Source: Ophiothrix spiculata (lineage: Eukaryota; Echinodermata; Ophiuroidea; Amphilepidida; Ophiotrichidae). From it: a stretch of 31,575 nt of DNA. Under the pieces are notes generated by a model that made no database searches, had not been told where the DNA came from, and was given only the letters and a program-made list of their open reading frames with translations. Where the stretch lies: assembly GCA_000969725.1 (NCBI GenBank), contig JXSR01S002955.1. One strand, written 5' to 3'. Positions 9,442 through 19,500 of this stretch are shown here, in pieces. The stretch's first letter is position 1. Each line of letters opens with the position of its first letter. The position numbers and the translations under genes are program-made.

Positions 9442-9907
9442 CACATATGTGACCCGTCATATCAAAAGGTACCTTAAGGTCGGCATAGCAAATTACGAGA
9501 TACAGGCCATTGAAGCTGAGCATAGTCAAAAATCATGTCCAAGGTCGGATTTCTAACTTCATCAGCAACGTTACCTTTGAAGTGTTTTCTATCATATTAA
9601 TCAGGTTCCAACATCCGAAACATAAGACAAACGATTTAAAAACCGAGATAAAAATCCATTCTCCATTCAAGTTTTACCAGTAGTGGCAGTACAGAAACTT
9701 TAAACACAATTTTCTCAGAACTATAGTTTTTATGAATCAGCCGGATGCCTTTTACCAATTTGGATTTAACTTTGCAATCGAACATCCAATAACCAAAAGC
9801 AAGGTGTTATTATAAAGCTTAAAATACATTCTTTCAGATGAAACCAAAAAATCAATTTTCATTTTGGGACCCTTAAGGTACCTTTCGATATGATGGGTCA
9901 CATATGT
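9442..9907. mobile_element. MITE with CACATATGTGACCC ends
   Basis: The left arm (cacatatgtgacccgtcatatc then aaaggtaccttaagg) is inverted at the right (ccttaaggtacctttc, gatatgatgggtcacatatg). The arms are about 40 bp with 3-4 mismatches. The interior of about 380 bp is AT-rich with no ORF. The tips are themselves palindromic (catatg), so the exact boundary and the target duplication cannot be fixed. Confidence 0.8.
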
Positions 9908-10203
9908 CAGCAGTATTTATCAAATTTGAGTATCAAGAAATATGATTATAAATTAAAAGCAAATGCATAGCTTAAAATGATTAATTGAATTATTATGCAA
10001 TCAGCTAAACTTGGTACTTCGGTAACCCTAAAGACATTTTTTGGACAGAACATCTAATAAAAGTTTTAAAAATCAAGTGCTTTTCATCTAAAACCATGCA
10101 GAAGTTGTTCTTTGGGTTGATTCCAATTCACCTTTAATCTTTTCTATTAACTTAATGATAAAACAATAATGGGGATTCAAAAATAGAAACTTTAATAGCT
10201 CAC
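9908..10203. other. Intron-like spacer
   Basis: AT-rich sequence with no supported feature. Confidence 0.5.
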
Positions 10204-10233
10204 CTGTGGATAGACACGTTGAGTGTTGCATCT
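10204..10233 (-). CDS. Candidate 30-nt microexon (gene 2)
   Basis: On the minus strand a pyrimidine-rich acceptor (tttccctcccacctag) is followed by 30 nt and a strong donor (CCACAG|gtgagc). All three frames are open over so short a span. The frame DATLNVSIH (one leading and two trailing bases) joins in phase to the long frame of the 7017-6885 exon. The frame MQHSTCLST (two leading, one trailing) joins in phase from 11932-11823 or from 14345-14090 and on to 8785-8685. The splice signals are the main evidence; which frame is used is open. Confidence 0.3.
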
Positions 10234-10619
10234 CTAGGTGGGAGGGAAATTCCCTAAATCAGCACGGTAGGCCTACACAAAGTTATTTTGAATGTTGATG
10301 TCCCGAGATTATTTTGGTCGGACACTGTAACGATTAATTATTTGGACAACTGGAGGGCTATGATTACGAATATAAAGGCCACTGAACAAAACAATACAAA
10401 ACAAAAAATTGCCCTCAAGAAAAAAATAAATATTACAAGTTCGGTCAGAAAAAGTAAGTTAGCTAGAAAGTTGGTCAATTTTCCATTCCTTTTTTTGTAA
10501 CCAATTCTGATTATGCAAATATTAAATAGCACTACAGCCATAATTATGTCATTGTCATTAAATAACCAAGAGATGAAAAACTCTCATTTGAAATATTCTC
10601 TTGTTTATACACTAATTGG

Positions 10620-10800
10620 ATAGGATTTTGCATAGACTCACCGGGTATACACTGTATGCAGCACCCCGAGAAGGAGCATTCGCACAGGGGACCAACAGCT
10701 TAATGTGACTCCGAACCACGGAGCAATTAGAGTAAAGTTTCTTGCCCAAGGAAACAAAGAGACGTAAACCACCTTGCCCGGGGCTCGAACCCACAATTCT
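10620..10800 (-). mobile_element. tRNA-derived SINE fragment
   Basis: On the minus strand GGGTTCGAGCCC (10792-10781) matches the Pol III B-box. It is followed by a conserved-looking tail containing tccttgggcaagaaacttta, a motif common in the body of SINEs from fish and marine invertebrates. No clear A-box is visible upstream, so the 5' end may be decayed. The segment is markedly GC-richer than its flanks. The 60-codon ORF here is a by-product. Confidence 0.6.
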
Positions 10801-10805
10801 TTCAT

Positions 10806-11040
10806 CAAAGCATGATTAAGTTTTGTTCTTTAAAAATGTATTCAAAAAATTAAGTTTGGACGTTAAGGACAAAATATAAGATTTTGTCTGGATCAGTGAA
10901 TTCAAACTTTTAGGTACCTTTAAAGTACACTGTAAAAAATAAAGTGTCAGGTTTAACAATTATTGCATTAATATTAGAGATTGCCTTATGCATTTGCTGT
11001 AAGCATTACAAGACGCTAACAAAAAACGTTAAAGCGACAT
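10806..11040. other. Spacer
   Basis: AT-rich, with no supported feature. Confidence 0.4.
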
Positions 11041-11053
11041 CCCTCCTCGCTGA

Positions 11054-11159
11054 TATATAAAAACCCTGACCATACAATGTGTCTGATTTCAAACATACAC
11101 AACATTAAATTGAGTGGAAAATTGTTACAACAGAGGATATCCCTGGAAATGCCAAGAAT
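11054..11159 (+). promoter_or_regulatory. TATA-box promoter candidate with a tiny first coding exon
   Basis: TATATAAAA at 11054-11062 is a good TATA box within gctgatatataaaaaccctg. Eighty-seven bases after it, ATG at 11149 in fair context (ggaaATGCC) runs 11 nt (Met-Pro-Arg-...) to a strong donor (AAGAAT|gtaagt). This is the layout of a short first exon on the plus strand, but no convincing plus-strand partner exon was found downstream. An alternative is a 26-nt internal exon after ttgttacaacag. TATA-like strings are frequent in AT-rich DNA. Confidence 0.2.
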
Positions 11160-11822
11160 GTAAGTAACCATGAACTTATTGAAATGTCATCTGTATACTC
11201 AGGTGAAAATTCCTGGCAACCATAACTGCCTCATGTAATAAACTGATCTAGCCAATTTGAAAACACTGAATGGTACAAATATGTACTACTCCATCCATTG
11301 ATAAAATACTTCTTTCTTGTACCATGTTGATCAAACTTCATGAAATTTATCTCAATTGTTTTACTTTTAAAATGTATTGACCTCAAAATTTCAGATTTGG
11401 TCATTCTTTTGAACATAATTTACAAAAAGAAAAAACAAATTTAGGTCAATTGTTTTTGTATCACAAACGGTGACACTTTTTGTCATTTCAAAGAATAATG
11501 CTAAATTCTGAGGCAAGGCCAGCAGTAGTGAAACAATTCACAGGGGTGACAAGTTGGTGCCCAGACACCAACTTGTACATCTATTTTTTTTAAATCCATA
11601 AAAAGTATAATTTTCCATAAATATTTGTCCTGACTTGATATGAATATAGCAAGGCATGAATTGGTTACTTGGTTATCAATCATGACAATGTTTCATAACT
11701 ACATTAAAAATGTTATCATGGCACCTGATCCCAAACATAGGCAACATGAATGAATAGGAGTTTAATGAGAAACAATATCCAGTGACACCTGAGACCTATC
11801 TGTCACTGTGGAAAAAAATTAC
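11160..11822. other. Intron-like spacer
   Basis: About 660 bp. Short minus-strand ORFs at 11231-11416 and 11501-11683 lack splice support. A short imperfect inverted repeat (aagttggtg / caccaacttg) occurs near 11550-11575. Nothing else is seen. Confidence 0.45.
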
Positions 11823-11932
11823 TGAAACATTGTTCATGCTCTAAAAGCTCCTCCCCGGCTTTCAAGATAAATTGCAGATATAGGGACTGATGCATTGAGC
11901 ATCTCAAAGCGTCAACCCGTACAAAAAAATAC
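11823..11932 (-). CDS. Candidate internal exon (gene 2)
   Basis: After a T-rich acceptor (tttcaaatttgttag, minus strand) one frame stays open: one leading base, 36 codons (YFFVRVDALRCSMHQSLYL ... AGEELLEHEQCF) and one trailing base at a weak donor (TTTCA|gtaatt). The other frames close early. The peptide looks like an amphipathic helix followed by an acidic turn. The one-base start fits the frame-2 end of the exon at 12413-12345. The one-base end fits the two-base start of the 10233-10204 microexon. A second ATG-initiated frame (MLNASVPISAIYLESRGG) is open over the same DNA, so the frame is not certain. Confidence 0.35.
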
Positions 11933-12120
11933 CTAACAAATTTGAAATTTAATAATGAAATCATCAGATAAAAACAAATTGTGATTTATACCAAAACAAA
12001 TGAACTTTAAATCAATGTTATTATACCTTTTTCCAACAAAATGATAAATGCATACGGAAGATAAACCATACAAAAGATTAACCAGACTGTATACATTATA
12101 CAAAAAAATATCAAAGTTTG

Positions 12121-12190
12121 TGGAGTCTAGTAGAACTTGCAGGATTTTGATCAGCAGATCTAGAGTTCGAGTCCTTTTTGGGCTGTGGCC
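12121..12190 (+). repeat. tRNA-like / SINE fragment
   Basis: GAGTTCGAGTCC at 12163-12174 fits the Pol III B-box with one mismatch. Forty bases upstream tggagtctagtag resembles an A-box. Spacing and order fit a tRNA-derived SINE head. It does not fold as an intact tRNA, and no tail is clear. Confidence 0.5.
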
Positions 12191-12344
12191 AATAGTCAAG
12201 TTATTTAAATCCTGATTGTTTTGTTGCCCAAAGTTCATTGGGAAAGTGGGAATTTTCCTATACTGCAATCTTGGCACATGATCAATTTCTAATCACTTTG
12301 GTTTTATTCCTCACAAAATAATTGAACATGCTTGGTACATACAC

Positions 12345-12413
12345 CTTATTGGCTGCGGTATATTTATTTTCACGCAAGACAAAATGATTGCCAAAAGCAA
12401 CGAAAAATTCCTT
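12345..12413 (-). CDS. Candidate internal exon (gene 2)
   Basis: The exon is 69 nt between acceptor attagattacatag and a good donor (AATAAG|gtgtat) on the minus strand. Frame 0 reads KEFFVAFGNHFVLRENKYT then AANK with no leftover bases. The frame with one leading base is also open (RNFSLLLAIILSCVKINI...), hydrophobic, and ends in a phase that joins to the 11932-11823 exon. The third frame is closed. Neither open frame accepts the two-base start required by the donor at 14090, so an intervening exon is missing or a boundary is wrong. Confidence 0.35.
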
Positions 12414-13643
12414 CTATGTAATCTAATTAAGGCAAAATGATTGCAAAGCTCAGTTTTCAATGTAAAAACCCTGTGTAATATTTTCAATTACTTTTGACTG
12501 GCTGATTTACTGAATGAATGATTAATCACTGATTTATTTTGGTCTGGTTTTATTGACTGATTGATCAACAATAAAATACTGAACAAAAAAAGATAACATA
12601 CACAGCAAAATTTTTCAATTTAGAAAATAAAATTGCAAAAAAGCTGCATCATTGTTTACAATTTATGTAGGTCATCAGAAACACTCATGAAGTTTTCAAT
12701 GACATCAAAGGTTCTTTTGCCAAATAATTTCCTGAAGATTAGACAGTCATAGACCTCAGAACATAGCTAATTAGTCATTGGTATAGGCCCAGGTATATAA
12801 TTTTAAGAAATTAATTGTTTTGTTTTAATTAAATTTTCATGAAGCTTAAAGCATGGTTAAATGCTCAATATTAAAATATATTGCACTCAAGACCGTTGAA
12901 AATTAATTTTATGTTTCCCATTTCCTGCTGGCATTATAAATTTTACCCAGATTTGACACCTTATAGGCTTATAGTAAAGAAGAAGTTAAATATTTAGGTT
13001 ACTGTATTAGAATGTATATGCTTTTACTTTTCCTCTACCATTTTGGTGGGATTTTAGAAGCTTTATGCCAACACTTAAACATATAGTTGCAAAATTCATC
13101 ACCCTATTGCATGAGTGCAAAAACTGCCACTTTTTGCTTGCTACAAAAATGAAAATACAAAATATAAACAGACATTAAAAAATAAACAGAGTTCCTATCT
13201 TTTGTCATCCAAATTGTTATATTTGTTAGAGTGCAATTATATTTGAATTAAATTAATGAAGTTGTTTTTTCCCCATCCCTGAATGTCAATAAAATGTCTA
13301 TTTTGCAATGCTGCAAAATAATAGAGGGGGAACAAAATAAAAAGTTAAGGTTTAAAAAATACTTCAAACATAAGATTATCTTTTAATGGCTATGCTGTAT
13401 GGTCAAACAGATAATTGAAATGGCTCAGGTGGTCTATTTTCAATTATGGCTTCAGAGTGCTGTAGCATGCAAAAAGGGAACATGTTTCGGTACTATTAAA
13501 AATGAACCGTAAAAAATGGCACAATTTACTGTTGACATACAGCTGGGATTCATAGACATATACTGGCAAAAAAATGGTGGTTGTAAATAAAGCAAGATTA
13601 AATGTCAAAAAATAATGGAAAATGTAACTAGAATACTGGTACA
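12414..13643. other. Intron-like stretch, no supported feature
   Basis: 1.2 kb of AT-rich DNA. One strong-looking minus acceptor (ccctttttgcatgctacag, near 13465) precedes 18 codons (HSEAIIENRPPEPFQLSV) and a stop with no donor, so it is not called. It may hold the missing exon of gene 2. Confidence 0.4.
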
Positions 13644-13974
13644 TTAAAGGTGCAATTCATGATTCTGATGCGACAACAACTTCCCCTCTTTTCTACCTAT
13701 ACATAAAAAGAAGAGTGCAATTAACACATGATGAAAATTTCACTTGATTTCAACCATTCGTTGTCAAGTTACACGCTTTTCAGCAGTTTAAAAATCCTCA
13801 TAGGCTACTGTGTTGTAATTACTGTCGGGGCCCTAACAGTAATTCAAGCATATTTGACAGAATGGTTTGGAGATTGTAACATACGCCAGTCAAGGATTCA
13901 TTTTAGTTAAAAAACTCAATTATGATAGAGGTGACATTGAGGATGAAAAGGTGGATCATGAATTGCCCCTTTAA
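13644..13974. mobile_element. MITE flanked by TTAA
   Basis: TTAA at 13644-13647 and 13971-13974 bracket inverted ends: AGGTGCAATTCATGATTC on the left, and the reverse complement of GGATCATGAATTGCCCCT on the right. TTAA target duplication and short terminal repeats fit a piggyBac-type non-autonomous element. The ends differ from the TTAA element at 7279-7837, so it is a second family. Inside, ttactgt / acagtaa form a small hairpin around cggggccctа-like GC sequence near 13817-13842. The 60-codon plus ORF inside is not a gene. Confidence 0.75.
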
Positions 13975-14089
13975 TCTCAAGATTCAGTTTGATAAGACAA
14001 CATACATGCCGATGGTGGTGGTGTTGGGAGGGGAGGTCACTCGCATGTCTTTACATACTTTCATAACTTAGCACAGCTAAATTCCTTAC

Positions 14090-14345
14090 CTATCTTTTGA
14101 CCCAGTGTGGATGGTACCACTTTTGTCCGTTGGCTGAGAATATAAGATTCACAGCTCTGAGCAGTATAGTTGCCAAAAAATGATTCCAATGAGTTGTCAT
14201 GAAAAATATTGGCCCCGGAACCACAATCCCTCCAACACCGATGCAACAAATTTATCGCTACAGTGTGATCAGTATCATTACAGTGTGACTGATGTTTATC
14301 ATCAGTGCAACAAAGTGATTTTTTAGTGGCTCCTGGTCTTTGCAT
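14090..14345 (-). CDS. Coding exon (gene 2)
   Basis: On the minus strand 85 codons plus one base are open up to a strong donor (AAAAGATAG|gtaagg), the longest open exon in the window. The peptide is Cys/His-rich early (CCTDDKHQSHCNDTDH) and continues INLLHRCWRDCGSGANIFHD, SLESFFGNYTAQSCESYIL, ending TLGQKI. NYT is a possible N-glycosylation site, and the cysteines would suit a lumenal or extracellular region. The 5' edge is uncertain. ATG at 14345 follows ttctaacaaaag and an in-frame stop, giving a start codon or a phase-0 acceptor. Alternatively an acceptor at cacactgtag (exon from 14257) gives two leading bases that match exactly the one-base end of the 16314-16149 exon. No family is recognised. 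Confidence 0.5.
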
Positions 14346-14399
14346 CTTTTGTTAGAACTATGAGCTTACAGGACTAGGACCGTTGGGACAAATCGCATG

Positions 14400-14720
14400 G
14401 TTAGTGAACTAGGTGCATAACTGAACAAATCATCCAGCAGAAGATGAAAACATCTTAATGCAAGTACAAACTGCAACCGTGATTTCCTAAATATGAAGTT
14501 TTAGGTCTGAGTGGAAAAAATTTAACTTGAGTAATAATGACCAACAGGCTATTTTGGTGGTTTATGCTTCGGTCACATAGAAAGAGAAGTAGGCGTACCT
14601 CCGGTGGAGCTGGTATGCTAAGCAGACAAAGCCCACACAAGTTTTATAAATTCACAGCAAAAACCTTGAAGCTTGTGTGTGTTTGGTTTGCTGTGGCATG
14701 CCAGCTCAGCTCTTTGTGAC
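14400..14720. other. Region with opposed ORFs, unresolved
   Basis: A 60-codon plus ORF at 14537-14719 (MTNRLFWWFMLRSHRKRSRR...) is basic then hydrophobic. The opposite strand is open over 14455-14640, with a good acceptor (gggctttgtctgcttag) followed by YQLHRRYAYFSFYVTEA or HTSSTGGTPTSLSM. None has matching splice donors, so I list the region without calling a gene. Confidence 0.2.
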
Positions 14721-16148
14721 TTTAGCATTACTGCTCACGGAGCAATTCTCTGACAGCTTGGTAACACAGAATTGAGAACAGAGGTGAAAATGGTTAATTC
14801 TATTGGCGTAACGCTGCTATTTTCAGACCAATTTACTCAACTATGTTTCATTTACTTTATCCTAACCCAATTACCACCTACATTTTAGCTAATTGCACCA
14901 ATCTAAACACTCAAGTTAGATGTATTCTTGGTTGGAAATGTCAAGTTGATTAGTACACAGCAACTAATTACATTTCCCAGGGTTCTTTGAGAGTTTGTCA
15001 AGATAAGCAGGGCATAGTCAAAGGATTGGAGGAGGGGCAGGGCACAGATAGGGGTAGGACACAAGAGATGACTTTACAAAAGAGAAAATGGGAATAGAAG
15101 TTTCAAGTTACAAGACACAATGAGGAAGGGTAGTAAAGGAAGAAAAAGGCAAATCAAAACATTGCTTTCATGAAATTAAACAAAATTGTATGCTCCATAT
15201 TGATCAGATTTGACATGGCTATAAGCACAAGGCCAAATAAAAAAAAAAGTTTGTCTCAAAGCTCTCATGTGCGTTTGTAAAATCAGGTGATCTGGGAAAA
15301 AAGGGTTATGTGGTAATGTTTTTTTTTAAATCATACTTTTCCTATCCAAAAGCAAATTCATGAACATGATTAGAATAAGATACTTCTTTAACTTTATTTT
15401 TGACCATAAATGTATGCTTGAGAAATGTCAACATATGGAGCTCCAGACTTATTATTTCATTGCTAATATACCATAATAAACAAAAGTTGGGAATAAAAAT
15501 TTTAAAAAGATGAAAAAATCACATTCCGCATTAGTTTTTAAGCCCGGCACTTGTAAGCTTTGAGCCATTTTTTTATTTGGCCTAATAAGAATTTCTTTCA
15601 GTTAATTTTAATGTTTTCCATTTCCCCCTCAGATTATATATTTCTCATATCACAGAAACTTTTCAGCCTAATCTATTCCGTTAGCCTCAAATCAAGTTCC
15701 ACGCTATTGACAGTCAATGCCACTGTAACATTATCTATTATTGTATACCTATCTGCATATTCAAAAGGTGTCTAGACCCCAAGGCGCCAACATCCTTGCG
15801 AATAACTCTTATTGCATGTGGCTTGTTATTCCTCACTAGAACCTGTATTTTGCTAATCATATTTGTGTATTTTTTGTTTGAAAGTGAAATTTCCCATTTT
15901 GATTAACATTATTAAGATCATTTCAAGACACGAGTTGTTACTGCAAATGTGCAATTTAAAGCCCTATGCAAAAAAAAAAATCATTTTTATTCTTTTTAAA
16001 ATACATTTGTTTTAAGTTGCTGTGACATAATATAGGTCATAAAGTGTCCTTCCAAGTGTACCTATTGTAACAGGTATACCCACAAAAATAACAGAAAGAA
16101 TAGCATCAAATTTTACTTTTAAAAAGTTAATTAATGGTTCTGACTTAC
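14721..16148. other. Intron 1 of gene 2 (inferred), no other supported feature
   Basis: 1.4 kb, AT-rich, with a purine-rich tract at 15000-15150. A string tttttttatttggcctaat near 15568-15588 recurs at 20857-20876, suggesting a shared repeat fragment. I see no exon or transposon ends. Confidence 0.4.
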
Positions 16149-16314
16149 CTGAAAAGTAGAATTGTTGAATTCCATACAGTGTTGTACATGAAAAGAAAAC
16201 ATCAGAAAACAATATTAGAATGATAACAGGTCTATAAAACAACATCTTAACTTGTTTAATATTTAAATATGTGACCATCCATCTCAAATGAGCAGTAAAT
16301 GCAGCAAACATCAT
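16149..16314 (-). CDS. First coding exon of gene 2: N-terminal membrane segment
   Basis: The start is ATG at 16314, followed at once by a second ATG, with an in-frame TAG nine bases upstream (tagcgaaaaATG). That makes this a genuine start rather than an internal piece. Fifty-five codons plus one base run to a perfect donor (TTTTCAG|gtaagt). Residues 1-24 are cytosolic-looking (MMFAAFTAHLRWMVTYLNIK...). Residues 26-50 (LFYRPVIILILFSDVFFSC...) form a hydrophobic helix, so the product is probably a membrane protein. The one-base end joins in phase to the 14257 acceptor. The function is unknown. Confidence 0.6.
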
Positions 16315-16342
16315 TTTTCGCTACAAGTGAAATACACCTCAA

Positions 16343-16352
16343 CGCCATTTTG
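16343..16352 (-). promoter_or_regulatory. YY1-like site at the gene 2 start
   Basis: On the minus strand CAAAATGGCG (16352-16343) matches the YY1 core (AAnATGGCG), which in animals often sits just downstream of the transcription start in the sense direction. It is about 30 bp before the gene 2 ATG and in the sense orientation. About 150 bp farther upstream, plus-strand CCATGGCAACC (16494-16504) resembles half of an RFX X-box. Both are inferences from consensus. Confidence 0.4.
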
Positions 16353-16504
16353 CTGAAACTTATTTTTTGACAGATTCACAATCCATGTGCTTACTTTAAA
16401 GCACCAGCAAAGTTTCATTTTGAGGACAATTAACAGATAATATAGAGCTTACTGATTGTTGAACATGTTTATCTCAATTATACATTTTTTACTCCATGGC
16501 AACC

Positions 16505-17771
16505 TTTGACAGACCATAAAGTCGACTTCTTGAAATTGAGATAAAATGACAAGTGGCTGTATTTACGGCTGCTTTGGGATGAACGGTCACATATTTACAA
16601 TGTCATTCACACTTTCAGCATTTTCAATAGAGAAATGAGTTCCTTGCATTAAAACCTGGCAGCATTAATTGGGTGGGAGGGAGAATTTCAACTTTGCATT
16701 TGGTAAGGGTTAGAACTAGTACCGCTCTCTGATCTCCCCTCCCAGTGACCTACACTCGTGCTAGTACTCCCAGTTCTCTTATGGAAGAGGGTTGATCCCA
16801 TTCGGAGCTAAATTTCACACTCAAATAGATTACCTATCAGATCTGACCAAAAGCAACATAAGTTTCCAGATAGTTTCCTCATAAATGCCTTTTGAGATAT
16901 GGCTGAATAAAGTTTTTGTGCGTAAATACTTTCGAGCACGAGCACGAGTGTATACACCCTCTCTGAGCACTGAGCAGGTCGAACCTGATAGTGACTAAAT
17001 GCTGTTGGGCACTGGGAGGGTGCATGGTGTAGGGCAAGGCATTGAAATCAGGGCTAGTATCTAAAATTCAAAAAAAAAATAATGCAATAAAATATTCTCT
17101 GTGTATTTTGTCATCAACAATATGACTGATGATATCATTGATCATAATATAGTATGAATCACATCATTATCATCATTACCATCAGCTGCATTGGTATTCA
17201 AATTATCCAAAAAATGCTGATCTAAATAATGCATCATTAAGTTCAATAGAAATTACATTATATACAACTTACTAAATAAGCCATATTGTTTTAAAACACA
17301 TAAGTTATGGACTTATAATAATCGTCCATACGGTTCATTCATATAACCCTGTCCTAGTATATGCATTTCCTAAAGATATCATAAAAAGGCCACCTGCTTT
17401 AAAAGTAAAGGTGGGGTAGATAATTTTTAATTTTTTTTCTTCGGGAGATGAGGTGTCAAAAGCTTCAAACTATGTTCTTTTCTGTGCAACAATTTTCAAT
17501 GTTTCAAATCCGCAATCATTTACATTGTTTCAGCGTTTGTGTATATTGGCATGTACCCGTATTGTCTGTCAAATAAAAATGCATTTCTTTCTGTTATGAA
17601 TATTTCATCATTTTGAGCATCTTGATTTCACGATTCCGCTATGTATGAAACCACCCATCTATCCCTTGGCTATTGCCTAGGCCTCTCAGGTGTTTCCGAT
17701 GCTCATTTCATTAATGATTTAATACTGCATGCACGATTCTCACATGGTGCCTTTTACTGCCAGACATGTAT
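16505..17771. other. Spacer upstream of gene 2, no gene
   Basis: The stretch holds a GC-richer patch at 16670-17050 with short inverted repeats: acactcgtgct at 16752-16762 against agcacgagtgt at 16941-16951, and caggt/acctg around 16976-16988. It may be a decayed mobile element. A ATC/ATT-rich simple stretch follows at 17110-17185. No exon is supported. Confidence 0.4.
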
Positions 17772-18005
17772 GTGATGACTCACCCCGAAAAGGGGGACTT
17801 TGCGACAGAACACTTTTCGAGAAACTGGTGAAAATAACAAAGAAAAGAAAACAATAAGAATTTCTAGCAGATTTTCCGTTGTAAAATTTGATTACCTTGA
17901 CCAATTTCAACAAATAAGGAGCTTAGAAAATGCTACGAAAGATGAAATGATAAAATCAAAATTGATGTCATCTGCAAAGTCCCCCCTTTTGGGGTGAGCC
18001 ATCAC
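17772..18005. mobile_element. MITE with 32-bp terminal inverted repeats
   Basis: The left end gtgatgactcaccccgaaaa then gggggactttgc is inverted at the right (gcaaagtccccccttttggg then gtgagccatcac), with three or four mismatches over 32 bp. The flanks are TA-rich (gta|t... and ...ca|ta), compatible with a TA target duplication as in Tc1/mariner-type elements, although this is not decisive. The 65-codon ORF inside is by chance. Confidence 0.8.
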
Positions 18006-18219
18006 ATATGCGGCATTCTGGCAAAAAGTACTGCATGTCTGCAGAGCAGTCCTGTGTTAAGAGCAAATTAAACTCTCAGCTCAAGAAATGAGAAAATAAT
18101 AAGAAATTCAGTCTAATAATTTAGTCATATCTTTTGATATGAACTAAAATACTACTTTAACATTGACTTCTATTTTTAAACCATGCCTATTTCCCCAGTA
18201 GAAATACAAAATCTCAATC

Positions 18220-18407
18220 GACCACTTTCGTATGTCCTATAATGCATCTTGAAAGTACCACAAATATGGGACCTTGTGACGTAGGCTGCTCAGTCTACCA
18301 TATTAGAAGTTCTGCGCATTGCCCACAACTCGACTGCGCAATTTACGTCACAAGGTCCCGTATTTGTGGTACTTTCAAGATGCATTATGGGACATATGAA
18401 AGTGGTC
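18220..18407. mobile_element. Foldback MITE with ~64-bp inverted repeats
   Basis: About two thirds of the 188-bp element pairs with itself. The left arm gaccactttcgtatgtcc, aatgcatcttgaaagtacca, caaatatgggaccttgtgac matches the reverse complement of the right arm with about five mismatches. The interior of about 55 bp holds ctgcgcattgcccacaactcg. As RNA it would form a long hairpin. Confidence 0.85.
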
Positions 18408-19500
18408 TATTTTGAAAAAAGTAGAATAAAGTACATTTTGCTGGGACATGTCACATATAATAATGATTAGAATTGTAGATGAGTGTATGTTCTACTCCCA
18501 CCTGGTTCCCACACCATGAGACACTTAAGACACGGTTTAATGTGACAGCATGACAGGTAAGTCAACACATAACAAAATCAACCTGATTTTTAATGCACTT
18601 AATGTGTGTAAACAAAAGTAATTGCTAAAAATGAATACATGTGTCATCTGAATGTGTTGGTTTTTCACAAGAAATTCGTAAATGTAGGTCCCGGTTTTGA
18701 ACAAGTATTCATTTAACATGATTGAATTTTCATCAAATTATATCAATATATGGATGTGGTTAGAATGAGACAAAACTGCAAGTATAATAATGATCTAATC
18801 TTCAAGCTTTTCCTTTCTATATATGTATTTGGACGTTTTAATCGTTTAACCAAGGATTCAAACTTCAGCAATTACATGGTTATAATAGGGGATAAGTACA
18901 GGACTAAAACTTGGTTGGTTACCTGGTAAAACACTGTTACAGTATTCTAAGATATCTAAATACACCCACATACTAAACTCTTTCTCAAAAATCTGCTGTG
19001 TAATAAAGTATCATTAAAAAAGTATTGAAAAGTTACACATTTTACTAATCATTAGTGGCTTGACAATGCAAATTTTGAGCAAATTTAAGACACTTTAATT
19101 ATATGAATTTCTTCAAAATCCGCAAAATTCTACCATTTGTGTATCACAAGAAAATAATGGGCTTTTCTATATCCTTGAGCAAGGTCAAGATGTTTAATCT
19201 TCATTATTTCAAATAGTTTAGCTGTTATGGGCAAAACATGAAAAATATATTTAGTTATTATCTAAACAGTTCTCCAACAGCAGTGCAATAATATCCAGTA
19301 ATGCTTCTAATTAAAATTGAAAACATACTTTATAAATGCTGGTTATTAATATTACTATACCATACAGCCTATAGACAGAACCATTGCTCATAAATCAACC
19401 TTCACAGTACTTTTTGATTTGATAAATGACACTTAATGGAACAGGTGCCAGGTGCAGAAAAAGTACACATAACCAAAAAACATTTCACTGCATATATGAA
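18408..19500. other. Spacer, no supported gene
   Basis: A perfect plus donor (CATGACAG|gtaagt, about 18556) is preceded by a 24-codon ORF that meets a stop just before it, so I do not call an exon. A possible minus microexon ends at ttaccag|gtaacc (near 18913). The rest is AT-rich. Confidence 0.35.

Noticed and set aside
11933-12277. 114-codon minus-strand ORF
   Set aside because: It reads through a tRNA-like SINE fragment (the KRTRTLDL-type peptide is what the complement of a B-box encodes), and its end is AT-rich intron-like sequence.
16670-17050. Possible transposon from short inverted repeats (acactcgtgct / agcacgagtgt)
   Set aside because: The paired strings are only 11 bp, sit asymmetrically, and no outer ends or target duplication could be found.
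18478-18556. Plus-strand exon ending at CAG|gtaagt
   Set aside because: All frames meet a stop before the donor; the best one (24 codons) stops three bases short of it.
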